Source of the DNA: CALFXN01 sp937957815
GTDB taxonomy: Bacteria; Synergistota; Synergistia; Synergistales; Aminobacteriaceae
DNA: 64,000 nucleotides
Reading direction: 5' to 3'
Assembly (NCBI GenBank): GCA_036788195.1
Contig: DAIQNX010000004.1
Coordinates: 1-64,000 of the forward strand
Shown here: piece after piece, positions 1 to 8,031 of the stretch
Position numbering within the stretch: the stretch's first letter is position 1
Layout: each line of letters opens with the position of its first letter
Position numbers and translations under genes: made by a program
Notes under the pieces: model-generated
Databases searched by the model: none
What the model was told of the DNA's origin: nothing
Seen by the model: the letters and a program-made list of their open reading frames with translations, nothing else

Positions 1-324
1 CGCTCTCTCCCTTACTTCCTTCTCCCCATCCTATAAATCTGTCAAGGTCCTCGCCGTTACGTTTCCGTGATGTTTGCTTCGACTTCGTAACGGGCACCGT
101 CCGAACAGTGCTTGGGTATAATACCCAAGGAATCCGGCCTTGTCAACGACTACCCATGGATATCATTATGCACAGGAACGACAGCTTCAGGTAATTTATC
201 CAAAACTTTTACGGCGAATACTCTCAAACAATCCGGCTATTCCTCCAAACATTTACGACATGCGATCACGTTAACATCCGAAAAAACGTCGGAGATCGAT
301 AATTCAGGTATACTGCATTATCGC
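1..324. other. Non-coding stretch downstream of recA
   Basis: I see no supportable gene in these bases, and no clear hairpin-plus-T-run terminator for recA. The only firm signal is the minus-strand promoter with palindrome at 111-146, described separately. Bases 1-110 would be the leader of the gene it drives, whose coding region is beyond the left edge. Confidence 0.6.
111..146 (-). promoter_or_regulatory. Promoter with palindromic operator reading off the left edge
   Basis: On the minus strand TTGACA (146-141) is followed after 17 bp by TATTAT (123-118), close to a consensus sigma-70 promoter. The -10 lies inside a perfect palindrome at 111-129 with 9-bp arms CTTGGGTAT / ATACCCAAG around one central base, a typical place for a repressor site. 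The controlled gene is outside the window, so the regulator cannot be named. The plus strand reads TATAAT at 117-122, but no -35 is visible upstream of it. Confidence 0.65.
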
Positions 325-1458
325 CTACTCGTCCTCACTATCCAGTTCAAGAACGTCTTCCTCCACCGGTTCGGTCGGAGTTTCTTCCAGTCCTTCCTCA
401 TCCTCACCCTCTCCGGTGGAAACCGGCACGGAGACTGCGAGGATGTCGTCCGATTCCAGGACTTTCGCCATAACTTCCCCGACGATTTCATCCATAAGCG
501 TCGGATTTTCTTCCAGATACTTCGCAACCGCGTCCTTCCCCTGTGCGAGCGTTTCCCCCTTGTAGGTCAGCCACGACCCCTTCCGCTTGACCACTTCGAG
601 ATCGATCGCCATATCGACGACAGCCACCCCTTTCGGAACGCCCCTGCCGTAAATGAGCGTCGCGTGTCCCGTCCTGAAGGGAGGAGCCTGTTTGTTCTTG
701 ACGACCTTCATCCAGATTTCGTGCCCGATCGTGTCCTCCCCGCGCGTGATGCTTTTTCCGCGTTTGACCTCGATACGAACCGAGCTGTAGAACTTGAGCG
801 CCCGACCTCCGGTCGTCGTCTCCTGCGGACCGCTCGAATAACCGGTGCTGATTTTCGCCCGGAGCTGATTGATGAAGACGACCACGCACTGGCTCCTCGA
901 TATGGCCGAGGTCAGCCGCCTGAGCGCGTACGACATGAGACGCGCCTGCAGGCCGACCTGACTGTCCCCGATCTTGCCGTCGATTTCGGCCTGTGGCGTC
1001 AGGGCCGCGACTGAGTCAACGACGACGATGTCGACCGCGCTGGAGCGAACGAGGGTGTCGAGGACGTAGAGCGCCTGCTCTCCGCTGTCGGGCTGGGAGA
1101 CATAGAGCGCCTGTACGTCGACGCCGAGAGACGATGCGAGACGCGGATCGAGCGCGTGTTCCGCATCGATGAAGGCGGCGATCCCCCCCGCCTTCTGCGC
1201 CTCCGCAATCGCGTGGAGTGCGACCGTTGTTTTCCCGCCTCCCTCCGGACCGAATACCTCGACAATTCTTCCTCTCGGAAGACCGCCGATGCCGAGCGCA
1301 ACATCGAGAGGGAGGATTCCCGTCGAAATGACCGGAACCTGTTCCTTGAACTGGTCTCCCAGACGCATGATGGATCCGGCTCCGAATTTTCCGCGAATGT
1401 CTTCGATGGCTTGCTCCAACACGTCTTCCCGGGTCTGGGGCGTTTTCTTTTTGGCCAC
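325..1458 (-). CDS. recA: Recombinase RecA
   Basis: RecA forms ATP-dependent filaments on single-stranded DNA, catalyses strand exchange and triggers LexA-type self-cleavage in the SOS response. The 377-residue product is a full-length RecA: Walker A at residues 70-78, the core ending near residue 330, then an acidic tail rich in Glu and Asp. The start is GTG preceded by a strong AGGAGG. The Walker A reads GPEGGGKTT instead of the usual GPESSGKTT; the GxxxxGK[ST] pattern is kept, so activity is expected. It is the last gene of the long minus-strand operon, 23 bp after thpR. The cinA-recA link is also found in Firmicutes. Confidence 0.98.
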   Translation of the reverse strand: MAKKKTPQTREDVLEQAIEDIRGKFGAGSIMRLGDQFKEQVPVISTGILPLDVALGIGGLPRGRIVEVFGPEGGGKTTVALHAIAEAQKAGGIAAFIDAEHALDPRLASSLGVDVQALYVSQPDSGEQALYVLDTLVRSSAVDIVVVDSVAALTPQAEIDGKIGDSQVGLQARLMSYALRRLTSAISRSQCVVVFINQLRAKISTGYSSGPQETTTGGRALKFYSSVRIEVKRGKSITRGEDTIGHEIWMKVVKNKQAPPFRTGHATLIYGRGVPKGVAVVDMAIDLEVVKRKGSWLTYKGETLAQGKDAVAKYLEENPTLMDEIVGEVMAKVLESDDILAVSVPVSTGEGEDEEGLEETPTEPVEEDVLELDSEDE

Positions 1459-1481
1459 GCAGATCGTCCTCCTGTTCGGTG

Positions 1482-2063
1482 TTATGTCGCTGTTTCGCCT
1501 GAAAAAGGATAGGTCTGGATTGGGCTGTAGATCGGACCACTGGGCGTAAGAACGCTTTTCATGAAGATCGTTTCCGTCACGTTCACGACGAACGAAGGAC
1601 TCGTTCCGTCCCGGATCCGTCCGATGAGATCGACAGGGACGTCTTCCGGAAACCTGGCGCGGGCGAGCGTGAGATGCGGCGAGAAAGAACGGCGTTCTGG
1701 CGGAACTCCCATCGCGACGCTTTCCCGCTCGATACGTTCAAAGAGTGAGGCGAGCTCCTTTTTGCCTTCGCGGATGCCGATCCAGATCACGGATGGGTTC
1801 CGAAGGCCGGGGAAACATCCCAATCCTTCAAGGGAGATGCGGAAACCGGGGAAATTCGGAAGCGCGGAAGCATATCGTTCTGAGAGCGCCGCGACAGAAT
1901 CGACCGGAATCTCCCCGCAAAACTTGAGCGTGATGTGCAGCGACGGGACCGGAGCCCACTTCAGAGAAGGCGCGATACGTCTGAGTTCCGCGACGAACCG
2001 CTCGAGAGCGCGTTTCACTTCGTGCCCGAGCGCGACGCACGAAAAGCAGCGGATCAATTCCAT
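1482..2063 (-). CDS. thpR: RNA 2',3'-cyclic phosphodiesterase (LigT/ThpR family)
   Basis: This 193-residue 2H phosphoesterase opens 2',3'-cyclic phosphates on RNA ends and was historically assayed as a 2'-5' RNA ligase. Both catalytic HxTL tetrapeptides are visible, at about residues 43-46 (HITL) and 130-133 (HLTL), with the spacing normal for the family. I chose the ATG at 2063, which overlaps the end of cinA by 10 bases. A longer open frame upstream is only the cinA gene read in another frame. It sits between cinA and recA and is probably translationally coupled to cinA. Confidence 0.93.
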   Translation of the reverse strand: MELIRCFSCVALGHEVKRALERFVAELRRIAPSLKWAPVPSLHITLKFCGEIPVDSVAALSERYASALPNFPGFRISLEGLGCFPGLRNPSVIWIGIREGKKELASLFERIERESVAMGVPPERRSFSPHLTLARARFPEDVPVDLIGRIRDGTSPSFVVNVTETIFMKSVLTPSGPIYSPIQTYPFSGETAT

Positions 2064-3286
2064 GTCATGTCTCCGAGAATTCCCCGCCAGAGCAGTTCGA
2101 GAGCCTGAGCCTTCGAGCGTTCCCGGATCATCTCCCTGTCCCCGTTGAAACGCCTTGTGAACTCGCGCGTCATTCCCGTCCGGGAATCCGATACTGCGAA
2201 CCAGACCGTCCCGACCGGTTTTTCCGGAGATCCTCCTCCGGGCCCGGCTATTCCGGTTACAGATACGGCGACGTCGACTCCGAACACCCTGCAGGCTCCC
2301 GAGGCCATCGCATTCGCGCACTGGGCGCTCACGGCCCCGCAGGATTCGAGAACATCTGCGGGAACGCCGAGAACGTCGCGCTTGATCCTGTTGTCGTAGC
2401 AGACGGCGCTTCCCATGAACACTCCTGAACTCCCCGGAACTTCAGTGACAGCCGCACCGACGAGTCCTCCTGTGCAGGACTCGGCCGCCGCCACAGTCAC
2501 TCCTCTGGTACCGGCTTCAAGCACGACGGCCTGTTGCAGCGTCGTACATCCGTGCGGAAGGCAGCCGTGCGGCAGACGTTCGCGGATCGTCTCTTCTCCT
2601 GCCCGGATACGCTCAGGGGAACCGCGGAGGACGATTTCGACGAGATTGGGCGCGGGGAGAATCGATGTGTGCATCGAAGGATCTTCGAGGACATCGGAGA
2701 TTTCATCCTTGAGAAGACTCTCCGCCCATCCCGTGACGCTGACGGAGACCCAGCAGTCTTCCGGCTCCAGACGATCTCCGAGCGAGGCTTCCGCCATGGC
2801 GCGGTATTCCGTCGGAACCCCGGGAAATGAAAAGACTTCCGTTCCCTTGTGTTCGAAATGAATTCCAAGCGCCGACCCCAGCGGATTGTGGATGGAACGC
2901 GTTCCTTCCGGAATCGCGGCCTGCCTGGAACGGGAACGTTCGAAAGCGATCCCGTGCTCACCCGAATACCGTTCGGCCATCCTGTCGTACGCTGTGTCGT
3001 CCTGAATCAGTGGAACTCCGAGAAGCTCCGCGAGGATATCGCGGGTCCGGTCATCGTGCGTCGGTCCAAGTCCGCCGGAAATGACAAGCAGACGCACGTT
3101 CCCGACCCTGCGCCGCAACGCCGCGAGGGAGACTGCGGGATCATCGGGCAGTATTTCGATTCCGCGAACCTTCCAGCCCGCCCGGTGAAGCCGGGAGGCC
3201 ATCCACGAGCAGTTCCCCTCCCTGCGGATTCCGCTCAGGAGTTCGTCGCCGAGGGCGACGAGAACCGCGTCCTTCAGTGAAACCAC
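2054..3286 (-). CDS. cinA: CinA-like protein, NMN amidohydrolase
   Basis: The two-domain product of about 410 residues has an N-terminal MoCF-like (COG1058) half, starting near GDELLSG and including SGGLGPT, and a C-terminal PncC half with the signature AAAESCTGG. PncC deamidates nicotinamide mononucleotide in pyridine-nucleotide salvage; the N-terminal half hydrolyses ADP-ribose in characterised CinA proteins. The start is uncertain. GTG at 3286 gives the normal length but lies inside the best ribosome-binding sequence (GGAGG at 3290-3286). That site is better placed for a rare CTG at 3277, which would shorten the protein by three residues. It follows pgpA by 17 bases. Confidence 0.93.
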   Translation of the reverse strand: MVSLKDAVLVALGDELLSGIRREGNCSWMASRLHRAGWKVRGIEILPDDPAVSLAALRRRVGNVRLLVISGGLGPTHDDRTRDILAELLGVPLIQDDTAYDRMAERYSGEHGIAFERSRSRQAAIPEGTRSIHNPLGSALGIHFEHKGTEVFSFPGVPTEYRAMAEASLGDRLEPEDCWVSVSVTGWAESLLKDEISDVLEDPSMHTSILPAPNLVEIVLRGSPERIRAGEETIRERLPHGCLPHGCTTLQQAVVLEAGTRGVTVAAAESCTGGLVGAAVTEVPGSSGVFMGSAVCYDNRIKRDVLGVPADVLESCGAVSAQCANAMASGACRVFGVDVAVSVTGIAGPGGGSPEKPVGTVWFAVSDSRTGMTREFTRRFNGDREMIRERSKAQALELLWRGILGDMTWN

Positions 3287-3303
3287 CTCCAGTGTACGGC
3301 AGA

Positions 3304-3771
3304 TCAGCGAAAAATCAACGCCATACCGCCTCCGAAAAAGAACAGGTGCAGTCCGCGCAGAAGCAGGTTCGTGCAGATGCCGCCGACCACGTCGTCTGCC
3401 ATGATTCCGATGCCGCCCGGAAGCGATTCCGCGGCTCCCACCGGAAAGGGTTTGAGGATATCCAGAATGCGAAAGAGCAGCAGCGCAGGCAACCACATGC
3501 TTTGCGGCAGTGCGAAGATGGCCGCCCACATGCCGGCGACTTCGTCGATGACGATCTCTCCCGGATCTGTCCGTCCCGTCTCTCGGGCGTAGCGGTCCGA
3601 GGCGATCGTTCCGACGACGCAGACGATCGCGATGAGATACCAGGTCGGGGGAATGAACAGCGCGAAAAGCAGGGCCGCAGCCGAGGCGACAGTTCCCGGC
3701 ATCGTGGAGAAACGGCCGAGACCGCAGACGGTGCTGACGAGATCGACAAGACTACGTCGTTGAAACGTCAT
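3304..3771 (-). CDS. pgpA: Phosphatidylglycerophosphatase A
   Basis: PgpA dephosphorylates phosphatidylglycerophosphate to phosphatidylglycerol at the inner membrane. The 155-residue protein has the N-terminal family motif GLGRFSTMPGT, the acidic motif DEVAGM, and several hydrophobic segments (about residues 25-60 and 90-105), as expected for a small integral membrane enzyme. It overlaps the 3' end of rimO by 20 bases and is followed closely by cinA, so the three are probably co-translated. Confidence 0.95.
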   Translation of the reverse strand: MTFQRRSLVDLVSTVCGLGRFSTMPGTVASAAALLFALFIPPTWYLIAIVCVVGTIASDRYARETGRTDPGEIVIDEVAGMWAAIFALPQSMWLPALLLFRILDILKPFPVGAAESLPGGIGIMADDVVGGICTNLLLRGLHLFFFGGGMALIFR

Positions 3772-5053
3772 CGGCAGGCACCCCGAAAAGATCGTACTCT
3801 TCCGCTTCGGTTATCGAGACGGAAACGAACTCCCCCTCGCGAAGCCCTGCGGCGGGCGATACACCGACAAGACCGTCGACCTCGGGCGCGTCGCGGTAGG
3901 AACGCCCCCACGCGAGTCCTCCCTCGACGTCGATCTCCTCGAGCAGGACACGCATCGTCTTTCCTTCGAAAAGGCGTTGGCGTTCCAGGGAAATTCCGGA
4001 CTGGAGCTCCATGAGGCGCGCGTAGCGTCGCTCGCGGACTGCGTCGGGAATTTGTCCGTCCATCGTCGCTGCCGGCGTTCCTTCCTCGGGGGAAAAGACG
4101 AACGCGCCGACGCGGTCGATCGACATCTCCCCGAGAAAGTCGAGCAATCCCCCAAAAGCCACCTCCGACTCACCCGGAAAGCCGACGATAAGCGTGGTCC
4201 GCAGCGTGAACAGCGGGTCGGCCTGTCGCGCGTACGAAAACAGACGTCTGATATGCGACGAGTTTCCGAGACGACGCATTCTGCGAAGAATCTCGTCGTC
4301 GATGTGCTGAATGGGGATATCCAGATACCTCTGAACTCTCCTGAACGAGAGAAGCCTGTCGATGAACGCCTCGTCCATCCTTGCGGGATGCAGATACAAA
4401 AGCCGGATCCAGACGTCCTCCGGAACGGCCGACTCCAGCGCGGCAAGAAGATCTGGCAATCCAGCCTTCCCGTCGAGATCCCTTCCGTAGGACGTCAGGT
4501 CCTGTCCGACAAGACAGAGTTCGCGCGCTCCGCTTTCGACCAGATCCTCCGCCTGCGCCACGACAGACGCGACGGGAACGCTCCGCGAGCGCCCCCGGAT
4601 CGACGGGATGGTGCAGTACGCGCACGTGTTGTCGCAGCCTTCGCCGATCTTGAGATATCGCGTCCACCTCTTCGTTTCGGGCAGCCGCCCTCTCGAAAAC
4701 GCGCATTCCGGGCTTCCGAGGGCGCGGAGAACCGACGACCAGTCCTCGGCCTTCGCCCAGATGTCGACGCTGGGAATTTCCTTCTTCAGATCCTCGCCGT
4801 AGCGATTGAACAGACAACCGAGAACGCCAATCTTCCGGAGTCGTCCATCTTCCTTCAGTTGTTCGAGATCGAGGATTGCGCCGATGCTCTCTTCGACGGC
4901 CGGCTGGATGAAGCCGCACGTATTCACGAAGGCGACATCGGCCTCTTCGGCCATCGCGACAAGGGTATGTCCCGCCGCTTCGAGCATCCCGACCAGGACT
5001 TCACTGTCAGCGGTATTCTTGGCACAGCCGAGGCTCAGAAGAAAGATCCTCAC
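3752..5053 (-). CDS. rimO: Ribosomal protein uS12 methylthiotransferase RimO
   Basis: RimO is a radical-SAM enzyme that methylthiolates the conserved aspartate of ribosomal protein S12. The 433-residue protein has the three parts in order: an N-terminal UPF0004 domain starting LSLGCAKNTADSEV with its three cysteines, the radical-SAM CxxxCxxC in GCDNTCAYC near residue 145, and a C-terminal TRAM domain. The first motif distinguishes RimO from MiaB and MtaB. It overlaps the upstream rodZ-like gene by four bases and pgpA by 20. Confidence 0.96.
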   Translation of the reverse strand: MRIFLLSLGCAKNTADSEVLVGMLEAAGHTLVAMAEEADVAFVNTCGFIQPAVEESIGAILDLEQLKEDGRLRKIGVLGCLFNRYGEDLKKEIPSVDIWAKAEDWSSVLRALGSPECAFSRGRLPETKRWTRYLKIGEGCDNTCAYCTIPSIRGRSRSVPVASVVAQAEDLVESGARELCLVGQDLTSYGRDLDGKAGLPDLLAALESAVPEDVWIRLLYLHPARMDEAFIDRLLSFRRVQRYLDIPIQHIDDEILRRMRRLGNSSHIRRLFSYARQADPLFTLRTTLIVGFPGESEVAFGGLLDFLGEMSIDRVGAFVFSPEEGTPAATMDGQIPDAVRERRYARLMELQSGISLERQRLFEGKTMRVLLEEIDVEGGLAWGRSYRDAPEVDGLVGVSPAAGLREGEFVSVSITEAEEYDLFGVPADDVSTT

Positions 5054-5922
5054 TCCGTCACCTTCCCGGTTTTTCCGTCCGGATCGTAGAACAGTTTCTC
5101 GACCTTGCTTCCGGAACCTGCCTTGCCGAGTTCCCTGCCGTTCCAGACGATCGTCACGGCATCCGGGCGACCGTATGTCACCACGAGTCGGGCATCAGCC
5201 TCGAACGACACGCTCTTTCCCTTCTGGAGGATGTCCTGGTAGACGATCTTGTCGCCACGCATGACACGGATCCAACACTCCCTCGAAGCGGAAAGGACCA
5301 GTTTTTTCGTTACGGCCGGAATCGTGACGGGCGTCGGGGTCGGCGTCATCTCCGCCGAAACCGGGAGAAGGAGCGACACATCGGGAGAAAACGTGTCCGA
5401 CGAGAGTGTTTTCTGGCCGCCGTACCCTGCCACTCCTCTTGTCGGAGAAATTCCGGAGACCGCGTCGCGGGAGACATCACCGTCCATCGTCCCGGGCGGA
5501 TTCGGGGAAACGAGTCTCCCGTTCCACGCGTACCAGACGTACCATCCGGAAGCCGTCAGGGCGCAGACAAGCAGAAGGAAAATCCAGAAACGCGATGCGG
5601 GGCGGAATCCGCGCGCAGGAGGCGTGCATGATCCGAGGGGAATCGGCTCGCCGCCCTCCGGCTGCCCCTCCCTGAAGAGATGCCCGATTTCATCCCAGAG
5701 AGACTCCGCATCGAGCGTCTTCAGGTACGTCCGGACAAATCCCCGTACGTAGACGTCCCCGGGAAACTCCGCATAATCCCCCCGTTCGATGCCTTCGAGA
5801 AACTGCTTCCGGATGCGGGTCATCTCGACAATGTCATCGAGGTGCAGCCCGCGTTCCTCGCGGATCGTCCGGATCCGTGCGCCAAGCTCTATCAGTTCAT
5901 TCTGGCCAACATCAATAGACAC
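5050..5922 (-). CDS. RodZ-like membrane protein with N-terminal helix-turn-helix
   Basis: The 290-residue protein begins with a RodZ-type helix-turn-helix (HTH_25; IRTIREERGLHLDDI onwards, about residues 14-80). One transmembrane segment follows near residues 110-130 (WIFLLLVCALTASGWY). Then comes a low-complexity Ser/Pro/Thr linker and a C-terminal DUF4115-like beta domain beginning near LVLSASRECWIRV. RodZ links the MreB cytoskeleton to the elongation machinery in rods; I infer the role only from architecture and do not assign the symbol. It overlaps rpe by 11 bases and rimO by four. Confidence 0.85.
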   Translation of the reverse strand: MSIDVGQNELIELGARIRTIREERGLHLDDIVEMTRIRKQFLEGIERGDYAEFPGDVYVRGFVRTYLKTLDAESLWDEIGHLFREGQPEGGEPIPLGSCTPPARGFRPASRFWIFLLLVCALTASGWYVWYAWNGRLVSPNPPGTMDGDVSRDAVSGISPTRGVAGYGGQKTLSSDTFSPDVSLLLPVSAEMTPTPTPVTIPAVTKKLVLSASRECWIRVMRGDKIVYQDILQKGKSVSFEADARLVVTYGRPDAVTIVWNGRELGKAGSGSKVEKLFYDPDGKTGKVTE

Positions 5923-6583
5923 CGACAGCTGCCTCCTTTGCGATTCCGGTTACTTTCACCCATGCCGCTCCGGGATCCGGAGCTCCGAAAAGGGCGTTTC
6001 CCATAACGACGATATCGCACCCGTGCCGGACAACCGATTCGATATTTCCCGCCCCGAGTCCTCCGTCCATTTCGATGAGGAATGACAACCCGCGGACGGT
6101 GCGAATTCGTACGAGATCGACGAGTTTGTCGAGCGTTTCAGGGATGAAACGCTGCCCTCCGAATCCGGGATTGACGGACATGACGAGAACGAGATCCACC
6201 ATGTGGACGACGGGAAAGATCGTCTCGACCGGTGTCCCCGGATTGAGCGATATTCCGGGACGGCACCCCAGCTCGCGGATGGCTGAAATCACCCGGTGAA
6301 TATGAGGAGTCGCCTCGGCGTGTACCGTCACGTACGAGGCCCCCGATTCGCAGAATATCCGGAAGAAATTTTCGGGGGGCTCCACCATGAGATGGACATC
6401 GCGAATCGCTTCCGGAAATCTCCTCGCGAGGGCTCCGATCATCGAAGGACCGTATGAAAGGTTCGGAACGAAATGCCCGTCCATGATATCGGCGTGGATC
6501 CACTCGGGCATGGCCCCGAGCCGTGCGATGCTTCCCGCGATGTCGAGCGGATCCGCGGAAAGGATCGATGGAGCGATATTCAC
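5912..6583 (-). CDS. rpe: Ribulose-phosphate 3-epimerase
   Basis: Rpe interconverts ribulose 5-phosphate and xylulose 5-phosphate in the pentose-phosphate pathway. The TIM-barrel signatures are present: APSILSAD at the start, HADIMDGHFVPN, HLMVE, MSVNPGFGGQ and EMDGG. I start it at GTG 6583, just before IAPSILSAD, giving 223 residues, the usual length. The same frame stays open for another 123 codons up to 6952, right through the 81-bp tandem repeat. No strong ribosome-binding site is visible at either position, so an N-terminal repeat extension cannot be excluded from sequence alone. Confidence 0.93.
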   Translation of the reverse strand: MNIAPSILSADPLDIAGSIARLGAMPEWIHADIMDGHFVPNLSYGPSMIGALARRFPEAIRDVHLMVEPPENFFRIFCESGASYVTVHAEATPHIHRVISAIRELGCRPGISLNPGTPVETIFPVVHMVDLVLVMSVNPGFGGQRFIPETLDKLVDLVRIRTVRGLSFLIEMDGGLGAGNIESVVRHGCDIVVMGNALFGAPDPGAAWVKVTGIAKEAAVGVY

Positions 6584-6717
6584 GATCCGACCGGGAACGG
6601 GAGAAGCGCGCTCTCCCGATACACCGTCTTCTGCGTCAGGGGGCAGTCCATTTCTCCCGTTTTCCTCGGGCATGCTTTCCGGGGTAAGCGAATGCAAAGT
6701 CTTCGGGATCGTGGTCG

Positions 6718-6932
6718 GAGAACTACGTCCCGCCGACTCGATACTGTCGGGGCTCGCGTGTCGCCTGCTTTCCCCGGATACCTCGTCCGGGATTTGCGAA
6801 CGACTACGCTCCCCCGACACAACGCTGTCGGGGCTCGCGTGTCGCCTGCTTTCCCCGGATACCTCGTCCGGGATTTGCGAACGACTACGCTCCCCCGACA
6901 CAACGCTGTCGGGGCTCGCGTGTCGCCTGCTT
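6718..6932. repeat. 81-bp perfect tandem duplication with partial copies
   Basis: Two identical 81-bp units lie head to tail at 6751-6831 and 6832-6912. The first 20 bases of a third copy follow at 6913-6932, reaching the stop codon of the PASTA gene, and a diverged partial copy precedes at about 6718-6750. Each unit holds two dyads, CCCCGACA-6-TGTCGGGG and CCCGGA-7-TCCGGG. The period is 27 codons and no stop interrupts the rpe frame. It fills most of the roughly 350-base gap between the PASTA gene and rpe. It resembles a palindromic insertion element amplified in tandem rather than a CRISPR. Confidence 0.95.
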
Positions 6933-8031
6933 ACCTGAATCTGTCTTGCCACACGAATTCGCCTCCGAGGTAGATGGTGACGACGCCTTCTTTCGAAAAC
7001 GGCGCGTCGAGAGAGATATATTCCCCTCCCCTGACTTCACGGCTCAACAGCTGGCGCGTTCCGTTCGCGTCGACCATTTCGATTCGCAGCGACATCGATT
7101 TCGAGAGCGGCGGAACCTGATAGCGGACCTTCGCGACGCTCTGCTTTCCACCGGGAGCCACCGGCACCGAAGTTGACGGAGTCGGTTTTCCCGAAGGTTC
7201 CGTCGTTACGGAAACTCTTTCGCTTGCGCCATCCGGAGCAACTCCCGGCGTCGTCTGCGTCATGCCGGGCGCCGTGACCTTCCCGCCCGAGGGAGTCGCA
7301 ATTTCCACCTTGTCAGGCTTCTTCAGCGTCGAGACGACGAGCGTTACCCCGTCCCCCGGGCGGACAAGCGCTCCGGCACGAGGTTTCGTTCCCATGACCA
7401 TGCCTTCGTTCGTATTCTGGTTGTAGACGTATTCGACTCCAGCCAGGGTCAGAGACGACTCCGACAGCAGCTTTTTCGCTGTCTTCTCGTCCTGCTGCGA
7501 GAGCTCCGGTACGGGGATCTTCCCGCCCTTGACCGCTCCGCCGGAACTGACGATCAGATCGACCTTCCGTCCCTGCGGCACCGTTGCGGGAGCGGCAGGA
7601 TTCTGCGCCAGAACGCTCCCGGCCGGACGGGATTCGTCGTTCAGGCGCACGACGTCGCCGGCGGAAAAGCCGTTCTGCTCAAGGGTCGCCACCGCCTTCG
7701 AGTATTCCATCCCGCGAACGTCGGGGATCGCCTTCCTGTTGACGGCCCCCCTGCTGACCTTCAGAATGAGCGTGGTCTCCTTGCGGACTTTCGTCCCGGG
7801 TTCCGGCCACTGCGCGAGAACCATTCCGGGAGACAGCGTGGAGTCGACCTGGTCGATCTTCGCCTGCAGCCCAAGCCGCTTGACCTCCTCCATCGCATCC
7901 AGAACGGACATCTCCCGAAGCCTCGGCACGGCGAGATCCTTTCCTCCGAAAAAGACCGTGTACACCGCAACTCCGGCAGACGCGACGATGACGAGAACAA
8001 CGAACACCATCGCCCAACGAATCATCTTCAT
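6931..8031 (-). CDS. Membrane-anchored PASTA-domain protein
   Basis: The 366-residue protein has an N-terminal transmembrane anchor (about residues 4-27) and then three consecutive PASTA-like repeats: VPRLREMSVLDAMEEV, IPDVRGMEYSKAVATL and VPELSQQDEKTAKKLL mark their starts. A Pro/Thr/Gly-rich linker and a C-terminal beta-rich region follow. PASTA repeats usually bind peptidoglycan or muropeptides, and are normally attached to a Ser/Thr kinase or PBP; neither domain is present here. Start ATG 8031 overlaps the rsmB stop in an ATGA arrangement. Together with the rodZ-like and pgpA genes nearby it suggests an envelope role. Confidence 0.88.
   Translation of the reverse strand: MKMIRWAMVFVVLVIVASAGVAVYTVFFGGKDLAVPRLREMSVLDAMEEVKRLGLQAKIDQVDSTLSPGMVLAQWPEPGTKVRKETTLILKVSRGAVNRKAIPDVRGMEYSKAVATLEQNGFSAGDVVRLNDESRPAGSVLAQNPAAPATVPQGRKVDLIVSSGGAVKGGKIPVPELSQQDEKTAKKLLSESSLTLAGVEYVYNQNTNEGMVMGTKPRAGALVRPGDGVTLVVSTLKKPDKVEIATPSGGKVTAPGMTQTTPGVAPDGASERVSVTTEPSGKPTPSTSVPVAPGGKQSVAKVRYQVPPLSKSMSLRIEMVDANGTRQLLSREVRGGEYISLDAPFSKEGVVTIYLGGEFVWQDRFR

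Noticed and set aside
6751..6932. Tandem repeat as CRISPR
   Set aside because: Units are 81 bp, contiguous and identical without unique spacers, and no cas gene is present.
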